In this document: positions 1 to 12,096 of the stretch, one piece after another | Layout of the letters: each line of letters opens with the position of its first letter | Position numbering within the stretch: position 1 is the first letter of the stretch | Assembly: GCA_010909165.1 (NCBI GenBank) | Contig: VJWM01000193.1 | Coordinates: 351,058 to 415,057 of the forward strand | DNA length: 64,000 nt | From: Anthoceros angustus | Lineage: Eukaryota; Streptophyta; Anthocerotopsida; Anthocerotales; Anthocerotaceae | Direction: 5' to 3' | The notes under the pieces: generated by a model | Database searches by the model: none | What the model was told of the DNA's origin: nothing | The model's input: the letters and a program-made list of their open reading frames with translations, nothing else | Position numbers and translations under genes: made by a program

Positions 1-55
1 TGCTGATCCATCCGAATAGTTACGCCCTTTTAGGTCTCAATTTAGGCTCCAGGTT

Positions 56-187
56 ATGCTGCCGAACCCCGTATCTGCTGCGGGATCAGGAGGGGGAGAT
101 CTGTGGATTTGGCAACAGATCGTAGCTTCGGGGGCGGCATTTGCTCCTTCCAGACCGACGAAGGTGTCAGGGTGTGATTTGCGCTAG
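56..187 (+). promoter_or_regulatory. upstream ORF (43 codons) in bZIP leader
   Basis: An ATG at 56 opens a 43-codon frame that closes with TAG at 185-187, 24 bases before the main bZIP start. A second mini-ORF (Met-Val-Met-Val-Val-stop) occupies 190-207 and ends four bases before the main ATG. The transcript start is not visible, so it is inferred, not seen, that both lie in the 5' leader. If so, they would reduce translation of the bZIP unless reinitiation or leaky scanning occurs. Confidence 0.45.
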
Positions 188-211
188 AAATGGTGATGGT
201 CGTGTAGCACA

Positions 212-3200
212 ATGTCGGAGGGTGGCGAGGGCCGTGCGTCCAACGAGGCCTCGTCGTTCGCTATGGACCAGAGCGTTGATTTGCTGGCCTCGATAGGTGA
301 GGCCTGTGACTTGGAATGTCATCTCGATCTGGCGGACATCGGCGAGGATTGGGTGTCGCTCATGATGCTGGATGCCGGATCTGACTCAATCCCTGTTTCA
401 GGAGACATTTCGTTCTCGGATATCTCTTGCACGGAGGTTGGGCCGAGTAATTGCTCAAGAGAGCAGGTGCACGATGGTTCAGGGTCGGACTCAGGCAGTC
501 AGAGCCTATTCCCAGCCGATACGCTCTGGGATGGCATCGAGTCTGGCGGCACTTCTGCAACCAGCTCCCTCTTTATGTCTAAGGATGGCTCCGATTCCGA
601 TCTGGTTTTTGACACTTCAAGCAACCAGTTGTTTGCTCATCTGCAGAGCAATTTCCCACACATCTCGTTGAGGAATTCCCCGGTCACAGGCTCTCCATTT
701 AGTCACATGTCTTTCTCCTCTCCTGAGGATGCCTCTAGTTGGCCCTCACCTCACTCGTCATTCATGGAAACGGAAGGCAGCAGCGGGTTCCTGATTGATG
801 CCGATCTTGCTCTGGAGTGCCTGACAGACCAAGTGGTAGGCTTTCCCGGATCAGACTTGCCGAATCGTTCTGCTGAGGTCGTGCATTTTGCAGACACCTG
901 TGCTGCCGATGGTGTTAAAAACCAGATTTGTGAAGCAAATTCTGGCCAGGGAATCACTCCTTCTGGTTCTCAGCTTGTGGTGTTATCATCACAATCAAAT
1001 TCTGCTACTTCCTCATCAGGCTCCGCGGGCGGCCGTGTTGACAAAGGCTCTCCACGATGTGGGTCTATCGATGTATTGCGACCTGGCGAGGACCACGACG
1101 AGAGCCCTATATCGTCTATGAATCCTATCTCATCAGGAAAGACTGGGGACAGGCATTGCACCAGGCTAGAGGGACGCGTGGATCAGCCGGACACCAGAGA
1201 AGAAAATATGCGTGATGGCAATGGGGAGGCGCCTAGGACGCGAAGATATGAGATGGGGGTTGTGTCTTCAGACGAAAGGCTAGGGGAATCCTATCGTGAC
1301 AGGCCCAAGGTAAGGACTAAATCTGCAAGGAAGACTGAAATGAATCGGATTTCCTGTGAGGGGGTTCTCCTGGCCCTGAAGTGATGCTTGACATCTGACC
1401 ATGACCTGTGTGTTTTGTAGGGCGATAATGGAAACGTCCCTGACATCAAGTGTGAGAAGGAGCTGGAGAACGACTTGGTTCACGTGGAAGCCTCTGACGA
1501 CAGCTCTCCGATTGTTCCCTCACGATGGAAGTACACATCCAAGAGTGCTCTGAGTGCTGAAGAAAAAGAACAGACATCAAAGGGTACAAAGCGAAAAGGA
1601 GAAGATAGATCTCTACCGAGGCCAAGTGGGTCCGCATGCTCTGATGGTCAGCATAGTGACGTGAGTGATGGAGACAAGAAAGACACTGCAGGAGATGCAG
1701 GAGACGCAGGAGAAGAAGACGATGAGAAGAGGAAGGCTCGGCTAATGAGAAATCGTGAGAGTGCGCAGCAATCTAGGCAAAGAAAGAAGATTTATGTGGA
1801 TGAATTGGAGCAGAAGCTTAGGACTATGGCTGCCACGATTGCAGAGCTCAATGCCACCATCAATCATCTCACTGCAGAGAATGTGAACCTCAGGAGGCAG
1901 CTGGGCTATCTATTCCAGCCCAATCCTGCGTTAGCTGGGAGACCTCCTGTGATGGCTCCACCATTGGTTCCTCTACCTCCTTATCCTGGCATGTATGGCA
2001 TGCGACCAATGATCCCGGGTGTCCCTGCCCCACCAATACCAATACCAAGGCTGAAACCACAGTCTTCAGTGTCCAAAACCACGAAGAAAGCAGCAAAGGC
2101 ACCAGCAGCTGGTGAGGATGTGGGCAGCAATAAGAAGAGGAGGAGGAAAGCTGCCAAGGCAGCATCCGTTGGTATTCTGGGTCTTTTCTGCTTCATTATG
2201 GTAATTGGCCCATATAGCTGGGGCCAATCTGAGCTTGAAAGCAGCCGGAGGTTGGAACACAGCAACATGGCCAGGGTCGGCAGAGTGCTGAACAGTTGGG
2301 AGGATGAGCATGAGCCGAGGGGTTATTGGCTTCCGGTCATGTCAAGTTGGTCCAGGTCTTTCAGGTGGTCAACAAGACAATATGATACAGATCCAAGCGT
2401 TGAGTCCCTGCATGAACGAAGAAGCCCTTACAGATCTAGGGATCTCTCCTTTTCCAAACAAGTGAATAGGGAGAGCATCAAGAGAGTGATGAGAAATGCT
2501 ACTAACATAAGCGGGAGGGCCACTTCTAGGCAGGTGAAAGCCCGCAGGAGAGAAAATGATGGAGAAAGTCCAGTTGGCACTGGCAGTAAACAAAAAGCAG
2601 AAGTAAATTCATCTGCAGTTTTCATAGGTGGGATGCTGTTTGCAAATGCAAGTGAGCCCTTTCCAGCATCCTTATCAGTTCCACGCAATAACCAGCTTGT
2701 GACGATAGAAGGTAGTCTCATCATCCAAGCAATCATAGCTGGGGATCAAGCTGCTGCTATGAGACATTCTAATCCAAGGAACATGAAGGAAGGGAAGGAC
2801 AGCAGTGGCAAAGTCTTGCAAGGTGCACCAAAGCATCTTCTGGAAGGACAAGAGGAACAAGGACTAGCGCTTGAAGGTACTAGTCGGCAGGTTCTTCAGG
2901 AGGTATCCCCCAAGTTATCTGGTGAACAGGGAAGTGGAGCACCTGACAAGGGGTTGGTGAGAGCGTCTGCTGTAAAACCACAGGCTCTCTCGGCGAAGCA
3001 AGAGGCGACATACACCAGTAAGTTGTCTCCTGCAATCAAATCAGGATATCATTTTTCTCAGCTGATTATGGATGATGTCACAGGTGCATCTCTGCCTCCT
3101 GGTTCATGAAGCATTAGGCATAGTCGTTGTGGTCGTCGTGTTAGGTGTCATGTCCACTGTCAAGGGTAGTATCAGATGCATCTCATTTTCTAGAGATCAA

Positions 3201-3687
3201 AATTTATTTGGAAAGCTGACGGTTGGGCGTGTTCATTGCAGGTCTAGGGTTAAGTACTGGCATCTGCACTGAAGTATTCCAGTTTGATGCAACTCCTGTT
3301 GTAGGTCATGTTGCAAGACCGCGCGCTGCAAGATCGGACGCTACACAGAACAGTACCGACAACAAAGATCAGAGCCGCAATCGTCGGGGCAGAAGAGATC
3401 CTTTTGCCATCCCCCTGCCACCTGCCCAAACCCAGGCCTCTGAGTTGAGAAATAAGACGCATGACCGGACGATCTCTGGAGACGAGGGGTTCAAGGGAAA
3501 ATCTTCGATGGTGGTTTCCGTCTTCACTGCTCTCCAAGATCTGAAAGACGAGGAGAGGACAGTGGCGAATGGGGCTAAAGGGGGCACAAAGATCTTTGTT
3601 GTCATCCTTGTTGATGGTGTGAAGTACGTGACTTACTCCTGTCCACTGCCTCCGAGCAAGTCCCATCCGCAGGTTGTGGCTGGGTAG
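212..3687 (+). CDS. membrane-tethered bZIP transcription factor (bZIP17/bZIP28 type)
   Basis: ER-stress/salt-stress transcription factor of the plant bZIP17/28/49 class, normally held in the ER membrane and released by Golgi proteolysis. Predicted exons are 212-1309, 1421-3083 and 3242-3687, giving about 1068 residues. The N-terminus is acidic and Ser-rich. The basic region has the N-x7-R signature (NRESAQQSR, Asn near residue 477) and is followed by a leucine zipper. A hydrophobic segment near residues 615-633 is the single membrane anchor. RVLN (about 654-657) just after it fits a site-1 protease motif. Exon 3 encodes the family's lumenal motifs CTEVFQFD and KYVTYSC. Donor 1310 (GTAAGG) and acceptors ending at 1420 and 3241 are canonical. 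The exon 2 donor is less sure: 3084 (CAG/GTGCAT) or 3102 (CTG/GTTCAT), both in phase. Reading through intron 2 would stop at 3109 and lose the lumenal tail. It is longer than the Arabidopsis members. Confidence 0.9.
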
Positions 3688-4518
3688 CAAGCATCTTGGT
3701 GAGCAGACAGGTTGTCGGTGCCAAATCTGCCTTGGGGCTGTGCTGTGGCTATGGGGGAATTGCTGGCGAGTTCGTGGCAGTGCTCGTATCATGTAAGTCT
3801 CTTTCCGGGGGTTTTTTTCTGTCACGGTGTTTGACACCTTGGCAGCTAAGTTTCTGTGCTAGCATAACTTTGAGAAGCTGAAGCAGAACCAGCTTCCTTC
3901 GTGATGGGGGTCACTGATAACGGGCTTGTGTTGTGTGCTTGCAGGGTCCATTACAACCCTCTAGATTCTATTGTACAGAAAGCTCAGTTTAGCACATGTG
4001 GCTAGCTGCAACGGCCCTCTCAAATGCGGGACTGTGCATAGAGCTGGTCGCAGGCCAAACCTCTTAATATTTGATACAGAGAGCCGTGTCCTAGCATGTA
4101 TTCGATGCAGAGAGTCGTGTCCTATCGCAACGGAAGATCTGCAGTACTTTTCGGTTGGCCTGCTTGCATTTCGGTTGGCCGGCTTGCGTGTCGGTGGAGA
4201 GTGAGAGTCTTGCATTCCGTGCCACTGCTGGAATAGTCATTTCCTCGACAGCTTCCATCGCATGACTCGGTCTTGCGTCCCACGAGGCCCGGTCAGTCGA
4301 ATTGGGAGCCCACATGATTTTGACCCCCCAGCTGACCAAACTGTATTGTTCTGGGTGATGATCGCGGCAAGCCCGCCGTCCCCACGGTAGTTATACATAC
4401 ACATACGTACATATGTGTGATTGCTATAACCCGGTAAATAAAATGACCTTAGAAAATATAAAGAGTGAGAGCAATGGATTCTCATAGAATTACCCTGTCC
4501 ATGTAGGTAGACCATATA
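3688..4518. other. bZIP 3' flank, no gene seen
   Basis: This stretch follows the bZIP stop and probably holds its 3' UTR. The frames open here are short and resemble no family I know. An AATAAA-like run (GGTAAATAAAATG) lies at about 4433-4445. Confidence 0.4.
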
Positions 4519-4695
4519 ACGCCGTGATTAAGCATCCTGAGCTTAGATCGGTACTTAGATGGGGTGCCTAAAGGGAGTGGATGCCCTTGGTGCAAGTAGC
4601 TTAGGCACACCATGGTACAAGTTGTCAAGTACCAAGTCCCATGACGGAAATCCGTCCTTAGTGGACTCAAATAAAATTCTTCTTCTTCTTCTTCT
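4519..4695 (+). repeat. (TTC)n-tailed dispersed repeat, solo copy
   Basis: A 177-bp unit that begins GCCGTGATTAAGC and ends with AAATAAAATTC followed by a (TTC)n tail. The same unit forms both inverted arms of the 1.7-kb element at 43294-45025. A SINE or a MITE arm would both fit; no target-site duplication is obvious. A (TTG)n microsatellite follows at about 4775-4795. Confidence 0.7.
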
Positions 4696-5436
4696 GCCCG
4701 AGCTTGAAATATAGCTGCAAATATAATTCTTTGATTTTAGGGATTATGTATTAGTACAAATCTACTAACATAAATAAAGTTGTTGTTGTTGTTGTGGTGC
4801 AGTCCTGGTGCATCTGACTTTTTCTTTCATGAGAAGTAATTAATTGCTCACGCCACCATTTGCTCTCACCATATGTTGGATATGATCACATGCATAGCAA
4901 AGGCAAGCACTTACCTGTATATCATGCTCTATCTTCTCTAAAAATCTTTCTACTATCATGGGCTTATAAATGGTCTTCTTGAATTAGTTTTAAAAAATCT
5001 TCATCCAAATGCGTACCTCCACGGTCATGTCTCCAATCAGGGAAGCCCAGTAAATTCTCAATTGGCTTAGCGATGTCTACAAATTGGTAATATGGATCCA
5101 CGCGCATGTTTACATATCTACATGTGTATTCCGTGGGTTAGAGGCTATTTTGCCTTACAAAGCAATGGGGCCTGCCATCAATGCCTCTGTTGTCTCATAG
5201 CTTCGCACGGAATGCGATGCTGGTGCGTGCGACATCAACTTGTCTATGGTGTGGATCGTGATGCTGGTGTGGTTGTGCGATCCACTGCAATGCCAAAGTG
5301 TCGAAATGTGTGGCCGCTCCAACAGCAAAATGCCGGCCACGGGGTGCACTGCGAGGCTGTGGTGGCAATGATGTGTTCCTTCCGCTGAATAAGGGTCTCA
5401 TTTTCCTAGCATCCTGCTGCATACAAGTGGCCTTTC

Positions 5437-5892
5437 ATGGCGATTATAATGGATCAGCCTGTTTCGGGATTACAGTATTTGGTCGATGAGCTTACAAAGG
5501 ACAACCTGGTGCATTTCAGCAATGTTCCTTTGCTTGTGCAGGTGGTTGGGTATAAGAAGGGTGTGTCGAAGTTGTATCACGATTGTTTGATTTGTAGCAC
5601 TGCCATTCGAAGGGATAGAGTGTGCAAAAAATGTGGGCACGAGGATGCTGGCCAGAGCCTACCTCCCTTGAGGCCTGCTGCCGTTCTTCAAGGCTCCCTC
5701 GGACCTTACCCACATCGGAGTTATCACCACTCCTACGCAGCTTGGCTGGATAAGCCTTATTATCCACGCATATCCCTTATTTCTCACACAAATCCTCAAA
5801 AAAAAATGAAAAACCCCCTTACTAATCGATCCGATGGGGAGTCAAATCATCTGTCCCTTGTCCACACCGCCTACCTGTCAACCTCTTCTTAG
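5437..5892 (+). other. ORF with CxxC...CxxCGH zinc-ribbon-like pattern, unrecognised
   Basis: An open frame of 151 codons. Residues around 46-66 carry paired cysteines (CLIC, then CKKCGH), as in a small zinc ribbon, preceded by a hydrophobic strand-like segment. The C-terminal half turns low-complexity and A-rich. I do not recognise the family. It may be a gene fragment or chance; no introns or neighbouring exons could be linked to it. Confidence 0.25.
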
Positions 5893-5934
5893 TCAAAAGA
5901 CATCTAAACTTCAAATGCTTGTGGTAAGCCTCAA

Positions 5935-7035
5935 TGCTGCTATCGCAATTTGGCCAGCCTGTGGAACTTCCCTAGTTGCTTTAATCCACAATACCATGTT
6001 ATGGCACCATTGCCATTTGAAACATGCAATAAAAGCAGGCTTAGTAGTTCCATATATAGTATAAAACAAATTGAGGTCTCAAGGGCTTTAGCTACATCAC
6101 TTTCTCATTCATCCATGTACACAATCTTGCCTAATGTACTCATCAAGTCTCCTTTGGTGGCCTTGGTCTTCACTTTCTTCAATAACTATCGTAGAAAAAT
6201 ACGCCTAACATGACACAAACATAAGAATACGACTGTACCTTTGCCGAATACTTGTTGTATGACATTGATTTTGGCTGCAATCATCAACTAAGAAGGCATT
6301 CGAGTTCCAAGCACTGTTGGACTTCTCAATGACTTGTTTCATAGCCGGCAACCACCCACCAATATTATCCACAGCCGTTGTCAGATATGATCCACGTTAC
6401 AAGTATCTCATTCATATGATCATCAAATACTAACAATGTGAATAGTTGAAACTTCCACTTATTAGTCTCGAAAGTGGCATCCAGGGACACAATCGAGTTG
6501 TGTCCCCACTGAAAAATAGCAAAGTGTTGAAATGTAGTTTGGACACCTAATACAAAATGAAACACCTTTGATGGCTTACGAGATGAAGAAAAAAAACGTC
6601 GCTATTGTGAAGATCCACTCATATTTTCACTCTTTTCTCGTCGATATTATGAAGTCTCCAAGTACTACAATCTAGCTCTGCCTGCATGTTTCTGACATCC
6701 TTGGGCAATAAAAAATCATCACCAACCAACTACACGTTAGGGAGATCTTTTTTCCGCTAATAGACATCTATCTCATGGTTACACATAATCTAGTAATTAT
6801 TGACTTTACACAATAACTTATGTTTAACGCACTCCCGCTTAGCTGCGGATAAACTTGGTGCCAATGTGATATTAGGAGGGGCATCGCATGCCAACAAACC
6901 ATGGCAAAAATCATCATTACTATCTACATCATGCCCCTCATGAAAGCGTATCCCAGCTACTTTGGGCCATAGCAACAACCTGCTAATGAAGAGTAGAAAC
7001 TTACACCCTCGCTTTCTACTCTCACCCGCTTTCAC
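5935..7035 (-). pseudogene. decayed MULE-type transposase (FAR1/SWIM-like family)
   Basis: Read on the minus strand, successive frames give the conserved order of a Mutator-like (MULE) transposase. First comes a helical segment (LPKDVRNMQAEL, then TWRLHNIDEKRVKI), next the core SLDATFETNKWKFQLFTLLV, whose Asp in LDAT is the first catalytic acidic residue, and then WNSNAFLVDD further downstream. At least two in-frame stops (one in the helical segment near 6615, one after VNNY near 6790) and frame changes (near 6375 and 6560) break it, so it cannot make a full protein. No terminal inverted repeats were found. The N-terminal part reaches about 7035. Family assignment rests on motif memory, with good agreement in the core. 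Confidence 0.7.
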
Positions 7036-7199
7036 ACGAAATTTTCTACTCCCTTCCCCTGTCCGCAGATGTTGTGCGACATCAATAAAAGTTTCCTTTC
7101 CTTTCAGCTATAGGTCACCCCTCATGTACCCACAAACATATTTCATTGCGGGCAGTTTTCAAGTGTGCATTGAAGCGCATTTTCAGCTTTGACCAATGC

Positions 7200-8059
7200 A
7201 CTGAATTAATGATGTCGGATTGAAATTGTCACTATGCAAGTGTTAATTGATGATGAATTGAATTGATGTCGAACATGGCTAATCAGTGCCCGTTGTCCAT
7301 CCAACATCCGATTGTGGGCACTTTAGCAAAGAGGACCGTTTTTAGATAGAAGCTAAACATACAGTTCAAACTGTTGCCACCAATGTGAAATTAGCTTATA
7401 TTCCTTGGGAAATATGATTTTCTTGCAGGTGAAGCATCAAATTCAATGTTTCTGACAAAGCTATTAAAATGGGACATCTAGAATCGAAAAGGAGATAGAA
7501 AGAATAAGGTATTTCCCACATCCGCAAATAAATACAAAAAACTACAAGTAATAGGGTGTGAAAGCTACATAATATTTTAAATTCATTAAGGGAAGTCGAT
7601 CCCCCATCCGGACACTGATCCACCCTCTCGGGTTAACTGTGACTTCGGATCCGGACGACTGATGGACATTGATGAGACTTATCAGCTGAGCAGGGATGCA
7701 AAAGCGGCGAGTGAGGAGTATCTTGCCCATAGTGCCCAGTCCATAGCAGTCCTGAGGCAAAAGATTGAGGTGTCCATACATAAATATATGTCTTTGTGGG
7801 GCTCGAGGCCCAAGGCTTCCTTTTCTTGGTAGTAAGGTTGGCTTGTAATGGGGGTTGATATTAGACCATGAGCACACCCATGATCCGCGAGGGATTGTGA
7901 GCATCCTGGTTTGCATCATTTTGGTGCGAAAACGAAAAAGGCTATGTGAGCCTGTGCCCTGGCAGCCTTGCTATGACGCAACTGGTTAGCATTCTCCTCA
8001 CGTGGAGCGATACCATTCTTTGGAGAGATATTCACCTTATTCGTTGCTTCGTGTCTGCA
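7200..8059. other. intergenic, no gene seen
   Basis: AT-rich sequence with only short frames. I see no conserved protein motif, RNA gene or clear repeat in this interval. Confidence 0.4.
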
Positions 8060-8098
8060 AATCTGTTGCTTACATTAAATTAATGTAAGCAACAGATT
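8060..8098. repeat. 39-bp perfect palindrome
   Basis: Two 19-base arms (AATCTGTTGCTTACATTAA and its exact reverse complement) are separated by a single A. It is long enough to extrude as a cruciform or to form a tight hairpin. It may be a relic of a foldback element or a replication-mediated inversion; no flanking target duplication is visible. Confidence 0.85.
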
Positions 8099-8880
8099 CT
8101 TGGCCTTGGCCATAAATGCACTCTTGGCCTTGAGCTCATTAATGTAGGTCCGTTGCTCTTGAGCTCATATATCCGCCCCGGGCCCATACCCACAATACTC
8201 AAGCCGCCTATGTTTCTGGACAATCGTGACCCGAGGCCCGAGGGCGTTCGTACATCGTACGATCTAGATCCCATATGGTCATCATGCAATTCAAGCCACA
8301 CCACAACACTGACCGTTTGAGAAACTCTACTTGCCATCTTTAGTCCTCTGTGTTCACGATTTAGTGAACTCGCGCGGAAGTTGGCCAAAGCCAAATTAGG
8401 GCTCATTTTACAACTTAGACTTCGAGGTGTACACACACTGATTAGTATTTGCTTCAGGTATGACAAGAAGATAGACTTTGCAAAAAGATGACTAGGTGAG
8501 TTGCAGCTCTTTCGTAACAACAACTACAGAATCGAGGGACAACTTTGGATAGACACCTTGCTTCTTACTGAGCAAAATGTGAGCCAGTCTTTTTGTCGAT
8601 CATGAAGTTTGTTCAGAATGAATGCAAGGGACTTGTCACTATGCACTCAGTACAGTGTGAAGTTGCACAACAAAGAAACTCAAAAACATACAATTTAAGC
8701 AGGATGTTTAGTTCACACATAGGTCAGCGAGTGACATGACCAACTCGAGCGTTGAGAGCAAGAACAATTAGCAAAATGACAGCCATAGTGAAGTCACAAA
8801 ACAAAACACGACGAGATTGACATGAAAGCATGCCTCCTCTACAATTCTCTCCTCTATCATTTTTCTTGTGCATTCTTATA

Positions 8881-9358
8881 CGGTCGGCCCCCCCTAATTG
8901 GGAACTCTATAAATGGGATTCCTCTCTAAATAGGACCTCCCATCCTACTCCCTTTAGTTTACAATGTAAAACATGATTGGGACCTTTTGAAACATACATT
9001 CATGTTAGTTTCACCTCCCCAAATGAGATTTTCAATTTTTTTACTAAAAAAATTAAAAAATAAAGAAAAAAAAAATCGATACTCTTAAGCTAAGCTTTTC
9101 CTTTATGATAGGTAGAGGTTTTTTAATGCTGATTACAGAGAGTGCTAGCTTTCAGGCAACTATATAGAGAAGTGGTAAAAATTATTTTTAGTGAAACCTA
9201 TCAATCAAAATTTAAATTATCTTTTTAAAGTACTTTTTAATTTTTTTAATTTTATGATATTATTTTATTATTTTTAAATAGGAAAAATGTAATCGGGATA
9301 CCTCCCTTAATGGGACCTCTAAAGGCACTCCGAACAAGTCCCGATTAGGGGCGTGGAC
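8881..9358. mobile_element. pogo-like MITE, copy 1 (degenerate ends)
   Basis: Non-autonomous DNA element of about 478 bp with the same sequence as the copies at 26007 and 49543. It opens CGGTCGGCCCCCCCTAATTG after a TA and closes GATTAGGGGCGTGGAC followed by TA. The first base pairs of both ends have mutated from the CAGT form seen in the other copies. The interior is AT-rich and non-coding. TA target duplication and a CAGT terminus match the Tc1/mariner (pogo/Emigrant) group. Confidence 0.85.
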
Positions 9359-9826
9359 TACATGTAGTATGAAGAAAACAGAATCCAAAGTACAACTTAT
9401 GGAGCCCCAAGAGTTCGAGACAACGAAGGCCGAGTAATCAAGAAGTAGGAGTAATCAGGTAATGGGGACAACCCGGGGGCGTGGACGCGAGTGCCGGGAA
9501 GCGCCCACATGCCTTGACATGCGTTGGTTGTATGTAACATGGTGCATGCGGTGGCATGCAAAGCCATATATACCGGGGGCATCGGTGGCGGGCCCCACTG
9601 CTTTGGGAGGCGCGTGCGTTTACTTTGTAAGGCAAAATAGCCTCTAGTGTTGCGTTGAGGCTGGACGATAAAGGGCAGCGCTTTCCCAATTTCTGAGTTT
9701 CACGCATGCTCGGGGCCGGCGATAGGGTTTCTTTCTTATAGACCGACCCAGCATTCAATCTCACAGGAAAGGGGCCTGACTCTTCATCGCCAGCGGACCG
9801 AGCAGTAGGGCGATCCGACAGTCAAG
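9359..9826 (+). other. upstream region of the first Sec61 alpha gene
   Basis: GC-richer stretch between the MITE and the Sec61 alpha start; it presumably contains promoter and leader. A plant-typical AGGGTTT box occurs at about 9724. No TATA box could be placed with confidence. The MITE lies about 470 bases upstream of the start codon. Confidence 0.4.
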
Positions 9827-12096
9827 ATGCCGGGGGGAGGGTTTCGCGTGTTGCATCTGGTAAGGCCCTTCCTCTCCGTGCTGCCGGAGGTGCAGACGGC
9901 AGAGCGGAAGGTCCCCTTCAGGGAGAAGGTGATGTACACTGTGGTGTCGCTCTTCATCTTCTTGGTCTGCAGTCAGCTGCCGCTCTATGGGATTCACACG
10001 GCCACGGGCTCAGATCCCTTCGTCTGGCTGCGAGTCATCCTGGCTTCCAACAGGGGAACTGTGATGGAGCTCGGTATCACGCCAATTGTCACCTCGGGGC
10101 TGGTTATGCAGCTCCTCGCCGGCTCCAAGATCATTGAAGTGGACAACAACGTCAAGGAGGACCGGGCTCTTCTGTAAGTCAGCTCAATTTGTAGATCTCC
10201 GAGTTAGGAGCCTCTAAATGTGACGTGTCTGGTCCTGTCAGGTTAGAGCGGCTCTAGATCTGCAGTTTGTGGCTCTGGAGGGAGGGTTTTACTGCCTGAT
10301 TTGCTCTGGACGGAGACACCGCTTCCCTTCTCTTCTTACTGCTTTGATTCCCTCTTTTAGTCCTCAGTACCACGAGTTTGAGGTCTCGGATGTAGTGAAT
10401 CGGTAGAAAGCTTCTCTAATTCCTCGGATCCAGTAATCGTTTGCTGGTTGGGAGCCACATGCGCTAGATCTTGAGCCTAGGGTCGCTGCGCTTTGATCCG
10501 TCCTGCATGTTCGTGTTCTGTGGCAGAAATGGTGCCCAGAAGCTCTTGGGAGTGATGATCACTATTGGAGAAGCCGTAGCGTATGTTCTATCTGGGATGT
10601 ACGGGGATGTCCGAGATCTTGGAGCTGGTAATGCCATTCTCATTATTGCGCAGCTATTTTTCGCTGGCATCATCGTTATCTGTTTGGACGAGCTCCTGCA
10701 GAAGGGATATGGTCTTGGTTCTGGGATCTCCCTGTTTATCGCCACCAACATCTGGTACGAATTCGGCTGTTGCTTGCAGAATGATGTGCAGCTCACCTTG
10801 TCGCTTCACACTTTTCTTGCTGTGCCTCTGCATTACGCGCTGTTGCCTTTTTTTCAAGGGTTCTTATCATAGCTTGCTGTTTTGCCAGTGAAAACATTAT
10901 CTGGAAGGCGTTCAGTCCTACCACCGTCAATAGTGGTCGTGGTGCTGAGTTTGAAGGAGCAGTTATTGCTCTTTTCCATCTCTTGATTACCAGAGCGAAC
11001 AAAGTGCAGGCGCTGAAAGAGGCGTTCTACAGGCAGAACCTTCCCAATGTTACCAATCTGCTGGCGACAGTCATCGTCTTTCTTATCGTTATTTACTTCC
11101 AGGGTTTTCGTGTTGTGCTTCCTGTGCGATCGAAAAGTGCCCGTGGACAACAGGGCTCGTATCCTATTAAGCTATTCTACACCTCCAATATGCCCATCAT
11201 CCTGCAAAGTGCCCTCGTCTCCAATCTGTACTTCATCTCCCAGGTGCGTGCACACCCCTGCTTTCTGTATGGGCTTGGGAGTCTTAGCCACTGTCTTGGA
11301 GCTTCATAGCTGATGGTTTTTGCATTCAGTGACACTCCTCGCCTCGTGATGTGTTGCAGCTGTTATATAAGAAGTACGGAAGCAACTTTATTGTTCAGCT
11401 CCTTGGGAAGTGGAAGGAGACTGAGTACTCATCCAGTGGTCAGCTTTTCCCTGTAGGCGGCCTTGTGTATTACATCACACCTCCAGCCAGGTAAAGGCTC
11501 GTATGAGTGTCCTTGCATGCTGAACAGGTTTTGTGCATCTGAGGTTTTGTGTCGCTTTATGGGCCTTTGAACATGTTTCTGTTGGTGTTGCAGCTTGAAG
11601 GATATTGCGACCAACCCTTTCCATGCGTTGTTCTATCTGACATTTATGCTGACAGCGTGCGCCTTGTTTTCAAAGACTTGGATTGAAGTCTCTGGCTCAT
11701 CAGCTCGTGATGTTGCGAAGCAACTGAAGGTTACCTTCCTCGTCTGCAATCCCAGCCCTTGTGACTGCGTTTTTATGCCAAATAGTCGCTGCTTATGGTC
11801 ATGTATGTGGACCGGAAATCTCCAGAAACTGATTTCTTACTGCTTGCTTTGATCAGGAGCAACAAATGGTGATGCCTGGACACCGGGAATCCAATCTTCA
11901 AAAGGAGCTGAATCGGTACATCCCAACTGCAGCCGCATTCGGTGGAATGTGTATTGGTGCTCTGACCGTTGTGGCGGACTTTATGGGCGCTGTGGGATCT
12001 GGAACAGGCATTTTGCTTGCTGTGACCATCATATACCAGTATTTTGAGACTTTCGATAAGGAAAGAGCAACCGAGCTCGGATTTTTTGGCTTCTAG
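9827..12096 (+). CDS. SEC61A: Sec61 alpha, ER protein translocation channel (conserved copy)
   Basis: Pore-forming alpha subunit of the heterotrimeric Sec61 translocon in the ER membrane, which passes nascent chains into the lumen and opens sideways for membrane segments. Six exons join in frame: 9827-10173, 10527-10754, 10889-11243, 11360-11490, 11594-11729 and 11857-12096, giving 478 residues against about 475 usual for plants. All introns are GT-AG; the fifth donor (GTTACC) is weak. Conserved stretches run end to end: [14 protein letters not shown] at the N-terminus, [12 protein letters not shown] in the TM2 region, [18 protein letters not shown], the ribosome-facing loops ([17 protein letters not shown] and [17 protein letters not shown]) and a C-terminus ending GFFGF. 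It is followed by a dead SPPL gene and by a second Sec61 alpha at 15589. Its near-canonical sequence suggests that this is the working housekeeping copy. Confidence 0.96.

Noticed and set aside
10221-10228. TGACGTGT, similar to an ER-stress element, in intron 1 of Sec61 alpha
   Set aside because: An 8-base match is expected by chance in a window of this size, and it lies in an intron rather than in the promoter.
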